From Tragulus kanchil (lineage: Eukaryota; Chordata; Mammalia; Artiodactyla; Tragulidae), in contig JAIOJX010000025.1 in NCBI GenBank assembly GCA_022376925.1, positions 188,542,801-188,606,800 on the forward strand: DNA of 64,000 bases. Direction: 5' to 3'. The position numbers were made by a program, and so were the translations under genes. Shown here piece by piece: positions 15,024 through 27,825 of the stretch. Within the stretch, counting starts at the first letter, position 1; the number at the start of each line of letters is the position of its first letter. The notes beneath the pieces were generated by a model that was not told the DNA's origin, made no database searches, and worked only from the letters and a program-made list of their open reading frames with translations.

Positions 15024-17250
15024 GGGGCTGCTTCTATCCCGGACTCAGTGAGTGCGGCTGGGCCCATCTCTGAGCCTGGCTCATCTAGGGGGACACTCCT
15101 CTTGCTCTGGGACCAGTGTCGGCCACAGGCAGCCCCCAGGGGGAGGCCAGCAGCCCCATGTCCTGGCTGAGCTAGTGGCCCTCCCCTGGGCAGAGCGGCT
15201 CTGCTGCAGCTCAGGGGCCCGTGTGTCCCCTCTGGTCCCCAGGCCGCAGCCTCGTCCCCCACTGGCTCTCTTCGGCGGGCCTCTGCCCCGGGGTGTGGTC
15301 CCTGCCCCTGGGGTGTGGTCACCCTTGGCAGTGGACAGACGGGACACACAGTGGCGGCGTGGGGTGGCCACCTATGTGCCGCCCAGCACCACCTCTAGCG
15401 GTGCCTCGTGGGCCCAGGTGGGCACAGGGGAGCTGGGAGCTGGGGCCTGGCCGCGGCGAGCGCGCTGGGGGGCTGCGGCCTGGCTCTCCTTGGGGAAAGC
15501 GGGTGGGCAAGGCCAGTCCACACCGCGCGGGGCCCTTCAGTTCCAGGTGCTGGACTGGACCGCTCTCAGCCACCCAAGAGGTGACCGAGCCTGGGAGCCG
15601 CCTGCCGGCCGGTACGACAGAACAGGGAGACCTCTCCCACGGTGGCCCCCAATCTGTGACCTCCCACAGGGGCGCCCCCCCTCCAAACCAGAGCCGTGGG
15701 CTGGGGTGCAGCTGTTCCCAGGCCTGGGGGCACCTCTCACTCCCTGCTCCTGAGCCCTGGCCTCCCCGGCTGCGGCACAAGGGAGGGGGGGATGGGGCGG
15801 GTCTTCACGTGCACCCCGCGCCCCAGGAGAGCTCGAGGTGGGGCCGGGTCACGTGGCAGCACCCTCCTCCTGGGGCCGAACTCTGCTGGCCGTCAAGCCC
15901 AAGCCCCTCTGTGAAGCGGCCCCCAGTGGGGGGGTGCCCTGTGGGACACGTCCGATGGATAACCTGGGGTGTTCATGGAAGAGGCGTCGGGTGAGCGGGG
16001 CGTCCAGCCGCTGCAGCCACCTCAGCCTCTCCGAGGCCTGGCCACGTGGGGTGCACCCAGCAGGTGCCGACAGGGCCCCTGGGGCGGTGGGTGCAGCCCG
16101 TGGCCCGGCTTCCCCGAAGGACACTCGGGCCAGTGCTGGCAGGGGGCTGCTTCTATCCCGGACTCAGTGAGTGCGGCTGGGCCCATCTCTGAGCCTGGCT
16201 CATCTAGGGGGACACTCCTCTTGCTCTGGGACCAGTGTCGGCCACAGGCAGCCCCCAGGGGGAGGCCAGCAGCCCCATGTCCTGGCTGAGCTAGTGGCCC
16301 TCCCCTGGGCAGAGCGGCTCTGCTGCAGCTCAGGGGCCCGTGTGTCCCCTCTGGTCCCCAGGCCGCAGCCTCGTCCCCCACTGGCTCTCTTCGGCGGGCC
16401 TCTGCCCCGGGGTGTGGTCCCTGCCCCTGGGGTGTGGTCACCCTTGGCAGTGGACAGACGGGACACACAGTGGCGGCGTGGGGTGGCCACCTATGTGCCG
16501 CCCAGCACCACCTCTAGCGGTGCCTCGTGGGCCCAGGTGGGCACAGGGGAGCTGGGAGCTGGGGCCTGGCCGCGGCGAGCGCGCTGGGGGTCTGCGGCCT
16601 GGCTCTCCTTGGGGAAAGCGGGTGGGCAAGGCCAGTCCACACCGCGCGGGGCCCTTCAGTTCCAGGTGCTGGACTGGACCGCTCTCAGCCACCCAAGAGG
16701 TGACCGAGCCTGGGAGCCGCCTGCCGGCCGGTACGACAGAACAGGGAGACCTCTCCCACGGTGGCCCCCAATCTGTGACCTCCCACAGGGGCGCCCCCCC
16801 TCCAAACCAGAGCCGTGGGCTGGGGTGCAGCTGTTCCCAGGCCTGGGGGCACCTCTCACTCCCTGCTCCTGAGCCCTGGCCTCCCCGGCTGCGGCACAAG
16901 GGAGGGGGGGATGGGGCGGGTCTTCACGTGCACCCCGCGCCCCAGGAGAGCTCGAGGTGGGGCCGGGTCACGTGGCAGCACCCTCCTCCTGGGGCCGAAC
17001 TCTGCTGGCCGTCAAGCCCAAGCCCCTCTGTGAAGCGGCCCCCAGTGGGGGGGTGCCCTGTGGGACACGTCCGATGGATAACCTGGGGTGTTCATGGAAG
17101 AGGCGTCGGGTGAGCGGGGCGTCCAGCCGCTGCAGCCACCTCAGCCTCTCCGAGGCCTGGCCACGTGGGGTGCACCCAGCAGGTGCCGACAGGGCCCCTG
17201 GGGCGGTGGGTGCAGCCCGTGGCCCGGCTTCCCCGAAGGACACTCGGGCC
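15024..17250 (+). repeat. Tandem duplication R5 (units 15024-16131 and 16143-17250)
   Basis: Direct copies spaced 1119 bases and almost identical (one visible change, GGGGGGCTG versus GGGGGTCTG near 15470 and 16590). Unique GC-rich DNA with no recognised gene. Confidence 0.93.
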
Positions 17251-17268
17251 CCTGTTTGTGACACGAGA

Positions 17269-19203
17269 TCCCGACACCCATCGCGTGCCTCCACGTGCCA
17301 GGCACGCTCGGCAGTGGCTGCAGACGCCGCTCCCGGTTAGAAGCGCCGACGAGGAAAGTGCAGCCTTTATGAGAGCGATACGAATGGTAGACTGTCCCAG
17401 CTCAGACTTCCCGTCAGATCTCTGGAAAGAGCCGCAGAGGGTGGGCGGCAGCCGGCTGCCCAGGCAGGGGCCCCGGCTTCCCAGAGACACCTGAGCTCGT
17501 CTGAACGGGACGCGTCACCGAGAGCGCCGGAGAGCATCTCTGCGGCCACAGAACAGGGTCTGCCGGGAGCGGGCGAGAGGACCCCGGCGTCACCAGAGGG
17601 CAGCGCCCGCCCGTGCCCAGCCTGGCGAGCCGGAGGACCCGAGCCAGCGGGCCCAGGTGCCGGGAGGGGCTGGCTCCTCTCCTCCTGGCAGGCAGGCCGG
17701 CGGGTCTGAGCGTCTAACCCAACGGACTCCCTTGCACACACCCCGTGCCCCCTTCAGGCGGAGTGCGGGAGGTCATGTGACGATTTCTGGCCGAGGACAG
17801 AGGGGACGCTTGCCTCCCAGGGCCAGGCTGTTATGAACGGACGCGCCGGCCCCGTCTCCGGCATGTCGGCGGCACAACTGCATGTGTGACCGGCCCGATG
17901 GGCCCTGACGATTCACGCGCTCGGCCCACGAGCCTGCGGACGGCTGCCCAGTGACGCCGCTCACGGGGGAGAGCAGCGAGGCGGGCTTCACGTCCACTTG
18001 GACGGCAGCCGCTGGGGGCCCGGGTGGGCACTCCGGCATGTCCGACAGCTACTGCCCGGCCCAGAAGGCCTGTGCACACGCAGATGTCCACAGACGGGGA
18101 CCCCGATGTTCCCACAGGTGTTCAGAGCCGCTGGGAGGCGGGAGCAGCCCGGTGCCGCCAACGGACAAAGCGACAGACAAAACGTGGCCCGTCCACACCG
18201 GGAACACCGCTCGGCCCCCAAGAGAGGCCGGTCCCGACACCCATCGCGTGCCTCCACGTGCCAGGCACGCTCGGCAGTGGCTGCAGACGCCGCTCCCGGT
18301 TAGAAGCGCCGACGAGGAAAGTGCAGCCTTTATGAGAGCGATACGAATGGTAGACTGTCCCAGCTCAGACTTCCCGTCAGATCTCTGGAAAGAGCCGCAG
18401 AGGGTGGGCGGCAGCCGGCTGCCCAGGCAGGGGCCCCGGCTTCCCAGAGACACCTGAGCTCGTCTGAACGGGACGCGTCACCGAGAGCGCCGGAGAGCAT
18501 CTCTGCGGCCACAGAACAGGGTCTGCCGGGAGCGGGCGAGAGGACCCCGGCGTCACCAGAGGGCAGCGCCCGCCCGTGCCCAGCCTGGCGAGCCGGAGGA
18601 CCCGAGCCAGCGGGCCCAGGTGCCGGGAGGGGCTGGCTCCTCTCCTCCTGGCAGGCAGGCCGGCGGGTCTGAGCGTCTAACCCAACGGACTCCCTTGCAC
18701 ACACCCCGTGCCCCCTTCAGGCGGAGTGCGGGAGGTCATGTGACGATTTCTGGCCGAGGACAGAGGGGACGCTTGCCTCCCAGGGCCAGGCTGTTATGAA
18801 CGGACGCGCCGGCCCCGTCTCCGGCATGTCGGCGGCACAACTGCATGTGTGACCGGCCCGATGGGCCCTGACGATTCACGCGCTCGGCCCACGAGCCTGC
18901 GGACGGCTGCCCAGTGACGCCGCTCACGGGGGAGAGCAGCGAGGCGGGCTTCACGTCCACTTGGACGGCAGCCGCTGGGGGCCCGGGTGGGCACTCCGGC
19001 ATGTCCGACAGCTACTGCCCGGCCCAGAAGGCCTGTGCACACGCAGATGTCCACAGACGGGGACCCCGATGTTCCCACAGGTGTTCAGAGCCGCTGGGAG
19101 GCGGGAGCAGCCCGGTGCCGCCAACGGACAAAGCGACAGACAAAACGTGGCCCGTCCACACCGGGAACACCGCTCGGCCCCCAAGAGAGGCCGGTCCCGA
19201 CAC
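17269..19203 (+). repeat. Tandem duplication R6 (units 17269-18231 and 18232-19203)
   Basis: Direct copies spaced 963 bases, the shortest spacing of the series, with shared TCCCGACACC at the junction. No gene was seen inside. Confidence 0.93.
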
Positions 19204-19399
19204 CTGCGGGAACAGGGTCAGGACGCGTGAAAACCGGCCGTGGTGAGCAGGAGTGCGCCCCGCAGGGCACCGCTGCAGGCTGCACGCGCGTGGACGCCGC
19301 GCGGGCGACCCCGGAGGCAGGGCGGGGCGGGTGGGGCCTGGCTGGAGAGGACGGCGGCGCGGCGGGCCGGGCGCTCTCGGGGGCGCGACGGGAAGGTCC

Positions 19400-19510
19400 G
19401 GGGACTAGAGAAAGCGGCACAGCACTGCACAGCCACCAAATCCCGCGGAACGGTACGCTTTTAAGGGGTTGATACGTAATTTCCCTGAATTATACCTCAG
19501 TAAAGCTCTT
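19400..19510 (+). mobile_element. L1 3' end fragment
   Basis: The end GAATTATACCTCAGTAAAGC resembles the 3' terminus of old mammalian L1 elements. The rest is too diverged to classify. Confidence 0.5.
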
Positions 19511-20337
19511 GCCTTTGGAAAAGCCGAGCTGCTTGGTCCATCCGTCCCCGGGGGCCTACGGGGCCAACGGGGCCTGTGGGAGGGTGGGCCCCGCGCTGGG
19601 TCCTGAGTGTGGCCCTCCTTCCGGGAGGGAATGCAGAGGGAGGTGTCCTCTGAGGCTGTGTGGGCCCCGTCCTTCTGCCGGTCAGGTCAGAGCGCCCCTC
19701 TTCTCTTAGGGCCTCGGTCCTCATGTGCAGTTTTGTGACGCTGCCCACACTCCTCCTGGACTGTGGGGCAGAGGCCTGCGCCCAGGAGGACCCACAGCCT
19801 GTCCAGAGGGACGTCCAGGCAGGGAAGGCCAGCCCCACCCTGCAGGCCAGCAGGGAGCCACTGGGGTGGAGAGCAAGGCCCCCAGAGCGGCTCCAGGCCA
19901 CTGAAGGGCACGGGGGAGGGGAGCGGCCCCTGACCCCGCCCCGTCTGTCCCCCCCGCAGGCCGCTGGAGCCGGGTGGGGGTGGGATGGGTGCCCGCAGCT
20001 GGCCTGCAGCTGTGGGGCTTCGGGCTTCCTGCCGCGGCGCAGCTGTCTGCCCGGGGCTCGGCGGGAGCCGCGTCCCCAACCGGCCAGCTCACGGCTCACA
20101 CGTCCTCCGCAGGCTGGTGAGATGCAGAGGGGAGCTGGCCGCCCCGGTGCGCAACCATGAGCCTTCCAGAACCTTCTCCTCAGACCGGCATCCTTGCCTC
20201 TGTGCCTAGGGCTGGTCATGCTGAGGCCAGACCTCCTCACGGTGGCTGCAGCCCGTCACCCCGGGCGGGGCACTCTCCGGTCGCCCGGCCCCCGGCGCCC
20301 CCGTGGAGTCCCATCCCGGACACTGGTGGCCTGCTCC
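19511..20337. other. Intergenic, no gene recognised
   Basis: Unique GC-rich DNA. No motif or spliced exon was identified. Confidence 0.5.
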
Positions 20338-20476
20338 CGCCTCCTGCCCCGGCCGTGTGTGCGCGTGTGTGCGTGTGCCCAGTCGTGTTCGACTCGCAGA
20401 GACGCCCAGGGACGGCAGCCCGCCGGCTCCTCCGCCCGGGAACGCTGGAGTGGGTGGCCGTCTCCCTCTCCAAGGG
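20338..20476 (+). mobile_element. Bov-A2-type SINE
   Basis: The CAGTCGTGTTCGACTCGCAG core, the GGGACGGCAGCCCGCC block and GAACGCTGGAGTGGGTGGCC match the ruminant Bov-A unit, a SINE derived from the BovB LINE. Most substitutions relative to the usual element are toward G or C. Confidence 0.85.
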
Positions 20477-21389
20477 TGGCATCTGTGACTTAACTGAGCA
20501 CTGTTTTCTGAGCCAGCCTTCTAGGGGCTTTGCCACACGGTCCTGACTCTGGTTCTGGGCTCTGTTCTGGGCACTGCGACGTCCTCTCCTTGTCACTAGC
20601 ACACAGACGGGGCTCCCACGGTCGTAGGCATGTTCTGAGTCACGTGAACACCGCCACTGAGACGAGCTGATGTCCGTCAAGCACTGGCCAGGCGCCGCCT
20701 GCTCCTTCGGGTCCCCACGCGTGGAGCAGATCCCCACCCCACCCTCCTCGATGGCCACGGAGTCCAGGGCGGAGGCTCCTTGTCACCCAGGGCCACTCAG
20801 CTGGACCCGGACTGCGCTCCTGCCCCTCGCCTCCTTCCCTCTGTGTGCTCCACAGTGCCCTCCACGGAGACCTCGGGCTCCACGGCTGGAAAAGCTGGGG
20901 TCCCGCCAGGCGTGTGTGCATCCGCTGCCGCTGGCCTCCCGCCCTCCGGGGGTCGGGAGTCTTCCCATCTGGTCGGGTCTCTTCGGCCAGCACTCAGCGG
21001 GCCTGGCTCTCCTGCTGCTCGCCACGCTTGGTGTCCCTCCGTGGCATCATGCCCCTGCCATGCACACGGCAAGGCTACGCCCAGGCCTCTGGTGGCCAAG
21101 AGAGGGCTGACAGAGCAGTGACCACGAGAACCCAGCAGATTGACATGGCCACCTCCGGGATGCAGCCTTGGAAGGGGCAGCACCGGCTTCCTCCTGCTCT
21201 CCCCTCCTGTAGGCTGGATCCTGCGGCCCAGGACACAGCCCGGAGGCCCGAGTGGACGTGTGGTGGAGGGCTGGTGCCCGGGCCTGGGGGCGGAGCGGCC
21301 ACCAGACCCGAGGGCAGCGTGTGCCCGTGCCCGCTGCACCGCCTCTCCTCGGGGGCCGGTCAGCCAGTCGCGGCTGCAAACGGACTCGC
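20477..21389. other. Intergenic, no gene recognised
   Basis: Unique sequence. A frame at 20845-21501 ends in a hydrophobic stretch, but that end is L1 sequence read in an arbitrary frame. No support for a gene was seen. Confidence 0.45.
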
Positions 21390-22345
21390 TGCTGCGTCTG
21401 CTTCCAGGCGCTCGTTGCTCCAGAGGTTACTGGCTTGTGTGTATTTGTCTGGTATCATTCTGCTAGTCATCTTTATTTTTAAATCTAGGGGAAACAACTA
21501 GATTTATAATCATATCTTAAGCACTAAAAATTTCACCTATTTTTTCTAAGGTTTATGTAATGTGTTTTTCTTCTCTTACTGCATTTGCTAGAATTTCCAA
21601 GAAAATGTTGAATTACAACAGACAGAGGGGAGTACACTGCTTTCTCCTGCATTTTTTTTTCCTTTTGGCCCTTGATCCTTCATTTATTTATCTTTGTTCT
21701 TCGGCCCGTGTGGGCCTCCCATCGCAGCGGCTTCTCTCGTCGCAGAGCACCGGCTCCAGGCGCATGCGCTCCAGAGCCCCGGCTAGGTCGTTGGACACAT
21801 CATTCCAGCCGCTCTGTCGCACATGGGATCTTCCCAGGCCAGGGGTCGCACCGGCGCCCCTTGCACTGCACGGTGGTGTCCTTACCCACTGGACCACCAG
21901 GGAAGCCCTCTCCTGAGTTTTCGAGACAGGTTTGTGTTTTCCATGTTGCATGATCTTGGCCTCTTGTGGGCAAAGTTGTTACCTTCTGTTTCTATTTTAA
22001 CTACTGGTATTATTAATGATAATTGCTGAATTTTGTCATATTTCTTTTCAGCACCTACTGATTTGGTTTTGTGAATTTTCTGTGCGAATTTGTCCAGGAA
22101 GTTACCTCAGCGGGTGACTGAGCCGCCGCGGAGGCCGGGGTGGGCCTGCGGACTCTGCAGGCCTCTCTCTGCTACTCTTACATCTTTTCCCTCATCTCCA
22201 TTTATAGGTGATATTTGTCTGTAGCTTTGTTTTTCTGCACTACATCAAGTTTTTGTATGACATTGTACTGGTTCCATGAGGTAAATTCATTTTCCGTCTT
22301 TTTATGTGTCTCGGAAAAGTTACAATAACAGTGGAATAATTTTTC
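21390..22345 (-). mobile_element. L1 ORF2 remnant, antisense, interrupted by a SINE
   Basis: AT-rich sequence whose + strand reads as the reverse complement of L1 ORF2 (for example GCTGAATTTTGTCATATTTC and the TGATATTTGTCTGTAGCTTT block). It is heavily decayed. The CHR-type SINE at 21650-21909 lies inside it. Confidence 0.65.
21650..21909 (-). mobile_element. CHR-type tRNA-derived SINE
   Basis: A T-rich head on the + strand is followed by CGGCTCCAGGCGCATGCG and a tRNA-related end CACTGGACCACCAGGGAAGC, which is the promoter end of the element on the - strand. This is a cetartiodactyl tRNA-Glu-type SINE. Confidence 0.85.
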
Positions 22346-22717
22346 GTGTAACTTAAGGTTGGCTCACACGTGAACATCTGTCCCTGGTGCTCACCCCACT
22401 CGTCCGCCTTCAGTCACCTTCCCAGGCGCTTGTGTTCACGGCTCATGTTTTCCCTCGTCTCAGTTATTTCGGTGACCTGCATTCATTAGAAAATTACCCG
22501 TCTGCTTCAGGTTTCTGACAGCTGCCCAGCCTGTGAGCCGCGGTGAGTGCCGTCCTTCCGCCTTCCCTGTCCACGGGTCTCCTTTCCCCTCCCTGATCAC
22601 AGGTAGGTGTCTAACCGTCACTCACAGCGTCTGGACCGAGGCCATCGTCCCTCCCTCAGGCTTCGGGGCAGGGCTGGCTCTAGTTGCATTTGTTTTCTTT
22701 TATTTATTTGTTTTTTT

Positions 22718-23042
22718 TTTTAAGATTTATTTATTTATTTATTTTGGACGGGGGTCAGGTTGGGGAGGGAGGGGAGCGGGCGGGCCACTTCTATTGGTCT
22801 TTCATTTCTCTATCTTCATCCGTCTTTGTTCTTTGGCTCCTGCGGGCCTCCCATCGCGGTGGCGTCTGTTGTCGCAGAGCGCCGGCTCTGGGCGCATGCG
22901 CTCCAGAGCTCTGGCTCGGTGATTGGACACATCGGTCCAGCTGCTCCGCAGCACGTGGGATCCTCCCAGGCCAGGGATCGAACCGGCACCCCTTGCACTG
23001 CCAGGCGGTGTCCTTACCCACTGGACCACCAGGGGAAGCCCT
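22718..23042 (-). mobile_element. CHR-type tRNA-derived SINE, first copy
   Basis: The T-rich tail complement at 22718-22745 is followed by the same body as the SINE at 21650 (GGCTCTGGGCGCATGCGCTC and CACTGGACCACCAGGGG). The tRNA-like end is on the right, giving - orientation. Confidence 0.88.
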
Positions 23043-23811
23043 TATTTTCTTTTAGAAGAAGCGCTTCATCATGACTCCTTTTTACTTAACTAATTTCTGC
23101 TTTTACCTTCATCCTCTTTCTGCTTTTAGAAAGGTATCTTATTCTCATTCTAATTCCCAAAGATGGGCAGGAAATCCCTCCCGCTATTCTTTCCTCGGAG
23201 AGTCGGAGCCCCCGTCAATAGCCCCCGTGGGCTCTGTTAGGACGCTGAGTTGCCGGAGAGCCCGTGTGCTCAGGTTTCGTTTCCTGCTCTAAGTTTACCT
23301 GGGAACGTCTGTCTTAGTTTCTGAGTGAACAAGAGCGGGGTATGTGTATGACACCTGCTAAAATTTATCTTACATTTTGTTGGACTGTGATAAGACTTCT
23401 CTTGAAGTCTTCTTCTTGACTCATCGAGGGGGCCTCCTTGAGTTACAACTTTTTCGTGTAACTTAAGGTTGGCTCACACGTGAACATCTGTCCGGCCCCT
23501 TCCCCAGTCACCTTCCCAGGCGCTTGTGTTCACGGCTCATGTTTTCCCTCGTCTCAGTTATTTCGGTGACCTGCATTCATTAGAAAATTACCCGTCTGCT
23601 TCAGGTTTCTGACAGCTGCCCAGCCTGTGAGCCGCGGTGAGTGCCGTCCTTCCGCCTTCCCTGTCCACGGGTCTCCTTTCCCCTCCCTGATCACAGGTAG
23701 GTGTCTAACCGTCACTCACAGCGTCTGGACCGAGGCCATCGTCCCTCCCTCAGGCTTCGGGGCAGGGCTGGCTCTAGTTGCATTTGTTTTCTTTTATTTA
23801 TTTGTTTTTTT

Positions 23812-24136
23812 TTTTAAGATTTATTTATTTATTTATTTTGGACGGGGGTCAGGTTGGGGAGGGAGGGGAGCGGGCGGGCCACTTCTATTGGTCTTTCATT
23901 TCTCTATCTTCATCCGTCTTTGTTCTTTGGCTCCTGCGGGCCTCCCATCGCGGTGGCGTCTGTTGTCGCAGAGCGCCGGCTCTGGGCGCATGCGCTCCAG
24001 AGCTCTGGCTCGGTGATTGGACACATCGGTCCAGCCGCTCCGCGGCACGTGGGATCCTCCCAGGCCAGGGATCGAACCGGCACCCCTTGCACTGCCAGGC
24101 GGTGTCCTTACCCACTGGACCACCAGGGGAAGCCCT
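23812..24136 (-). mobile_element. CHR-type tRNA-derived SINE, second copy
   Basis: Duplicate, through R7, of the element at 22718, differing at a few bases (CTGCTCCGCAGC versus CCGCTCCGCGGC). Not an independent insertion. Confidence 0.88.
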
Positions 24137-24526
24137 TATTTTCTTTTAGAAGAAGCGCTTCATCATGACTCCTTTTTACTTAACTAATTTCTGCTTTTAC
24201 CTTCATCCTCTTTCTGCTTTTAGAAAGGTATCTTATTCTCATTCTAATTCCCAAAGATGGGCAGGAAATCCCTCCCGCTATTCTTTCCTCGGAGAGTCGG
24301 AGCCCCCGTCAATAGCCCCCGTGGGCTCTGTTAGGACGCTGAGTTGCCGGAGAGCCCGTGTGCTCAGGTTTCGTTTCCTGCTCTAAGTTTACCTGGGAAC
24401 GTCTGTCTTAGTTTCTGAGTGAACAAGAGCGGGGTATGTGTATGACACCTGCTAAAATTTATCTTACATTTTGTTGGACTGTGATAAGACTTCTCTTGAA
24501 GTCTTCTTCTTCGGCTCATCGAGGGC

Positions 24527-25523
24527 TCCTTTGTGGGCGAGCTCACATCACGGCTTCCCAGGAGGCACCGTGCTCTCTCTGAGGAACGGGAAGGTCCGTT
24601 TCCGTGTGCACTGGCGCTGGTTTTCCGGTGCCGCCAGACCGGACTGTGAAGAGCGGCGGGGAGACCCCCGCGTCGGCCCCGTGGCCGCTGCTTCGCCTCC
24701 TGGCGGCTCTGGGCTCAGCCCCGCGTGTCTGGCACGTGCGCTCTGGGTTTCCTGGCGCGGGCTAGCTCGCCGGGCCAACGCTGGGCCGGGTGGCCGGTGC
24801 TCGTCAGCGTCCCCGCCGGACCGGCTTCTGGCCCTCGGCCCCTTCTGGACAGCCTCCTGGGCCTCTGTCCTGACCCGTGGGCGGAGCTGGGCTTTTTCTG
24901 GAATGCTCCTGGGACAGGGCACGTGGGTGCCACGCTCACGGCTTCTGGGCCAGCACGCGACGCCGGGCGGCGTCCTCCCGTCCCCGCAGCACCTGGACGG
25001 CGCTGCGCGGTCCTCGGCTTCCAGGGCTGCCAGCGAGCACCCCGGGCTGTCTTCGTATTTTCTCTCTTGCGGTAACATGTCCCTTCTGACAAAAGGTGCG
25101 AAAATCTCCCCGCCCGTGAGGGCCTGTGGGAGTGAGGAGGTCCCGGGCGAGCCCCGCAGCGGCCTCCGCGGGCCTCTGCAGGTGCCCGCCGGGCTGCGCC
25201 AGCGCCCCCACGCTCGCGGTCAGTGACCCCACTGGACCTCGTGTGTTGGCTCAGGGTGGTGGCCGACACGACGTAGGGGACACAGCCCCGTGGCCCCTTA
25301 GAGCCTTGAGACCCGGTGTTCAGACAGGGGCGGTGCGGCCCAGAGAGGCCCAGAGCCTTCCTGAGGGCAAGGGCTGGTGCGAAGGGCTGGGCTCCCCACA
25401 ACCTCTCTAGCCGCAGAGCACGTGGCGGCTGCGGGCTCCTCTGCGGGCACGGCCCCTGCCCCTGGTGGGCACGGCCCTAGGGCAGCAGGGGCGGTGGCTG
25501 CTCCCCTGGGCGCGCCCCAGGCC
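24527..25523. other. Intergenic, no gene recognised
   Basis: GC-rich unique sequence, open in several frames by composition only. Confidence 0.45.
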
Positions 25524-26424
25524 AGGTCACGCTGGGGGCGGCTTCCCTGCCCCGGGGGGAGAGAGGAAGCGGGCCAGGGGCGAAGGGGCGGCGTCGGTGG
25601 GCGAGCAGCGGCCTCCAGCCTCCACGGGCCTCCTGCGGGAGTGGGTGCCAAGAACACCCTTAAACGGGTCCCTTCTTGTATTAGCCAGAGGACCCCAACC
25701 CAGAGCACACAGCCAGGGGGAGCTCGCTCCCCTCTGAGGGGAGCGGTGGGCAGCCCTCGCCAGGCCCCTGGGACTCAGGTGTGGCCCCCTCCCTGCACTG
25801 TCCCCCAGGTGGGCTGCCTCGGCGTCCTCGCCCCGGGTCACCCTCCCAGGCCCGCTGTGGTGGCGACATCCAGGACATCGGGGGCTTGGTGGCCCGCCCC
25901 TCCCCGCCAGGGGCAGGCCCCCCAGCACAGGGTTGAGCCAGGAGAAGGCAGACAGGGCAGGGCGCCCTGCGGAGGACCCAGAGGGGCCTGGCCAGAGACG
26001 CCACCTCCCCGCGGAGCCCGCCTCTCCCAGCAGGGCCCGCGCCCGGCTGGGGTCTCACCCCGGCAGCTCGGGGCCCAGGTGCTGGCTCTGGGCGCGTCCC
26101 CCGGGCCTGAACACAGGGGCCCACAAATCAGCCTGAGCCTGAGAGAGACGGCCGCCCCAGCCGCTCCCGCCCAGGTCTCGCCCAGCCAGCCTCGCGGCTG
26201 CACGGGCTCAGCCGAGACCCGAGCGCAGACGCCGCGTCCCACGCCTGGGCAAACCTGCAAAGCGCTCAGGACTCCGGGTCCTCTGGGCAGTGAGGGTCCC
26301 CCGGGGGTCCTGCATGGGGGGACCCAGAAGAAAGCTCCAGACGCCTGGGCAGGTCCACGGCTTGGCTACCAGCAGGAGCTGGTGTTCGCGTCCTGGTTCT
26401 GACCACTGTTCAGGGCAGAGGGTG

Positions 26425-26500
26425 GAGGGTACAGGCAACTGGACTATTTCTGGAACTTTTCTGGAAGCCTAAAGCTATTTCAGAAGCAGCCTCTTCTAAA
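26425..26500 (+). mobile_element. L1 3' end fragment, first copy
   Basis: Short tract with CTGGAACTTTTCTGGAAGCC and AGCTATTTCAGAAGCAG, resembling the last bases of an old L1. Duplicated at 27560. Confidence 0.45.
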
Positions 26501-27556
26501 CAAGTGTCCCTGCGGTGGGCTGCGTGGATGACAGTCTGCGACCCACGTCCCCCTGGCCATACAGGTCTGCCTGCCTGGGGGTCACTCGGGTGCCCTTGGT
26601 TCACCAGCCGGTGAACGGTTGCCCAGCCCCTCATCGTTCAGCACAGCCCCACACCCCAGGCAAGCTCCGTGCCTCCTGACTTCGGCACGCCCAGGTCACG
26701 CTGGGCGGCTTCCCTGCCCGGGAGAGAGCCCCAAGGCGTGGCGGCGCGGCCTCCAGCCTCCACGGGCCTCCTGCGGGAGTGGGTGCCAAGAACACCCTTA
26801 AACGGGTCCCTTCTTGTATTAGCCAGAGGACCCCAACCCAGAGCACACAGCCAGGGGGAGCTCGCTCCCCTCTGAGGGGAGCGGTGGGCAGCCCTCGCCA
26901 GGCCCCTGGGACTCAGGTGTGGCCCCCTCCCTGCACTGTCCCCCAGGTGGGCTGCCTCGGCGTCCTCGCCCCGGGTCACCCTCCCAGGCCCGCTGTGGTG
27001 GCGACATCCAGGACATCGGGGGCTTGGTGGCCCGCCTCCCGCCAGGGCAGGCCCCCCAGCACAGGGTTGAGCCAGGAGAAGGCAGACAGGGCAGGGCGCC
27101 CTGCGGAGGACCCAGAGGGGCCTGGCCAGAGACGCCACCTCCCCGCGGAGCCCGCCTCTCCCAGCAGGGCCCGCGCCCGGCTGGGGTCTCACCCCGGCAG
27201 CTCGGGGCCCAGGTGCTGGCTCTGGGCGCGTCCCCCGGGCCTGAACACAGGGGCCCACAAATCAGCCTGAGCCTGAGAGACGGCCGCCCCAGCCGCTCCC
27301 GCCCAGGTCTCGCCCAGCCAGCCTCGCGGCTGCACGGGCTCAGCCGAGACCCGAGCGCAGACGCCGCGTCCCACGCCTGGGCAAACCTGCAAAGCGCTCA
27401 GGACTCCGGGTCCTCTGGGCAGTGAGGGTCCCCCGGGGGTCCTGCATGGGGGGACCCAGAAGAAAGCTCCAGACGCCTGGGCAGGTCCACGGCTTGGCTA
27501 CCAGCAGGAGCTGGTGTTCGCGTCCTGGTTCTGACCACTGTTCAGGGCAGAGGGTG

Positions 27557-27632
27557 GAGGGTACAGGCAACTGGACTATTTCTGGAACTTTTCTGGAAGC
27601 CTAAAGCTATTTCAGAAGCAGCCTCTTCTAAA
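27557..27632 (+). mobile_element. L1 3' end fragment, second copy
   Basis: Copy, through R8, of the fragment at 26425. Confidence 0.45.
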
Positions 27633-27825
27633 CAAGTGTCCCTGCGGTGGGCTGCGTGGATGACAGTCTGCGACCCACGTCCCCCTGGCCATACAGGTCT
27701 GCCTGCCTGGGGGTCACTCGGGTGCCCTTGGTTCACCAGCCGGTGAACGGTTGCCCAGCCCCTCATCGTTCAGCACAGCCCCCCACACCCCCAGGCAAGC
27801 TCCGTGCCCCTCCCTGACTTCGGCA

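Larger units (their letters stand above)
22340..24526 (+). repeat. Tandem duplication R7 (units 22340-23434 and 23450-24526)
   Basis: Direct copies spaced 1094 bases over most of their length. The second copy lacks about 16 bases just after its left edge (near 23493). Each unit carries the same SINE insertion, so the duplication is later than the insertion. Confidence 0.93.
25524..27825 (+). repeat. Tandem duplication R8 (units 25524-26687 and 26692-27825)
   Basis: Direct copies spaced 1132 bases over most of the length and 1168 at the left edge. The start of the second copy is shortened, chiefly by loss of G and C bases. The right end of the first copy is likewise shortened (GACTTCGGCA region, C runs 26641-26680 versus 27780-27820). 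The pattern fits low-quality contig ends. Confidence 0.93.

Noticed and set aside
21252..21482. Hydrophobic C-terminal segment as a membrane protein exon
   Set aside because: The hydrophobic part is T-rich antisense L1 sequence. No splice sites or conservation support it.
25377..26402. 341-codon open frame in intergenic DNA
   Set aside because: No conserved motif, runs through the edge of duplication R8 and ends in L1 sequence.
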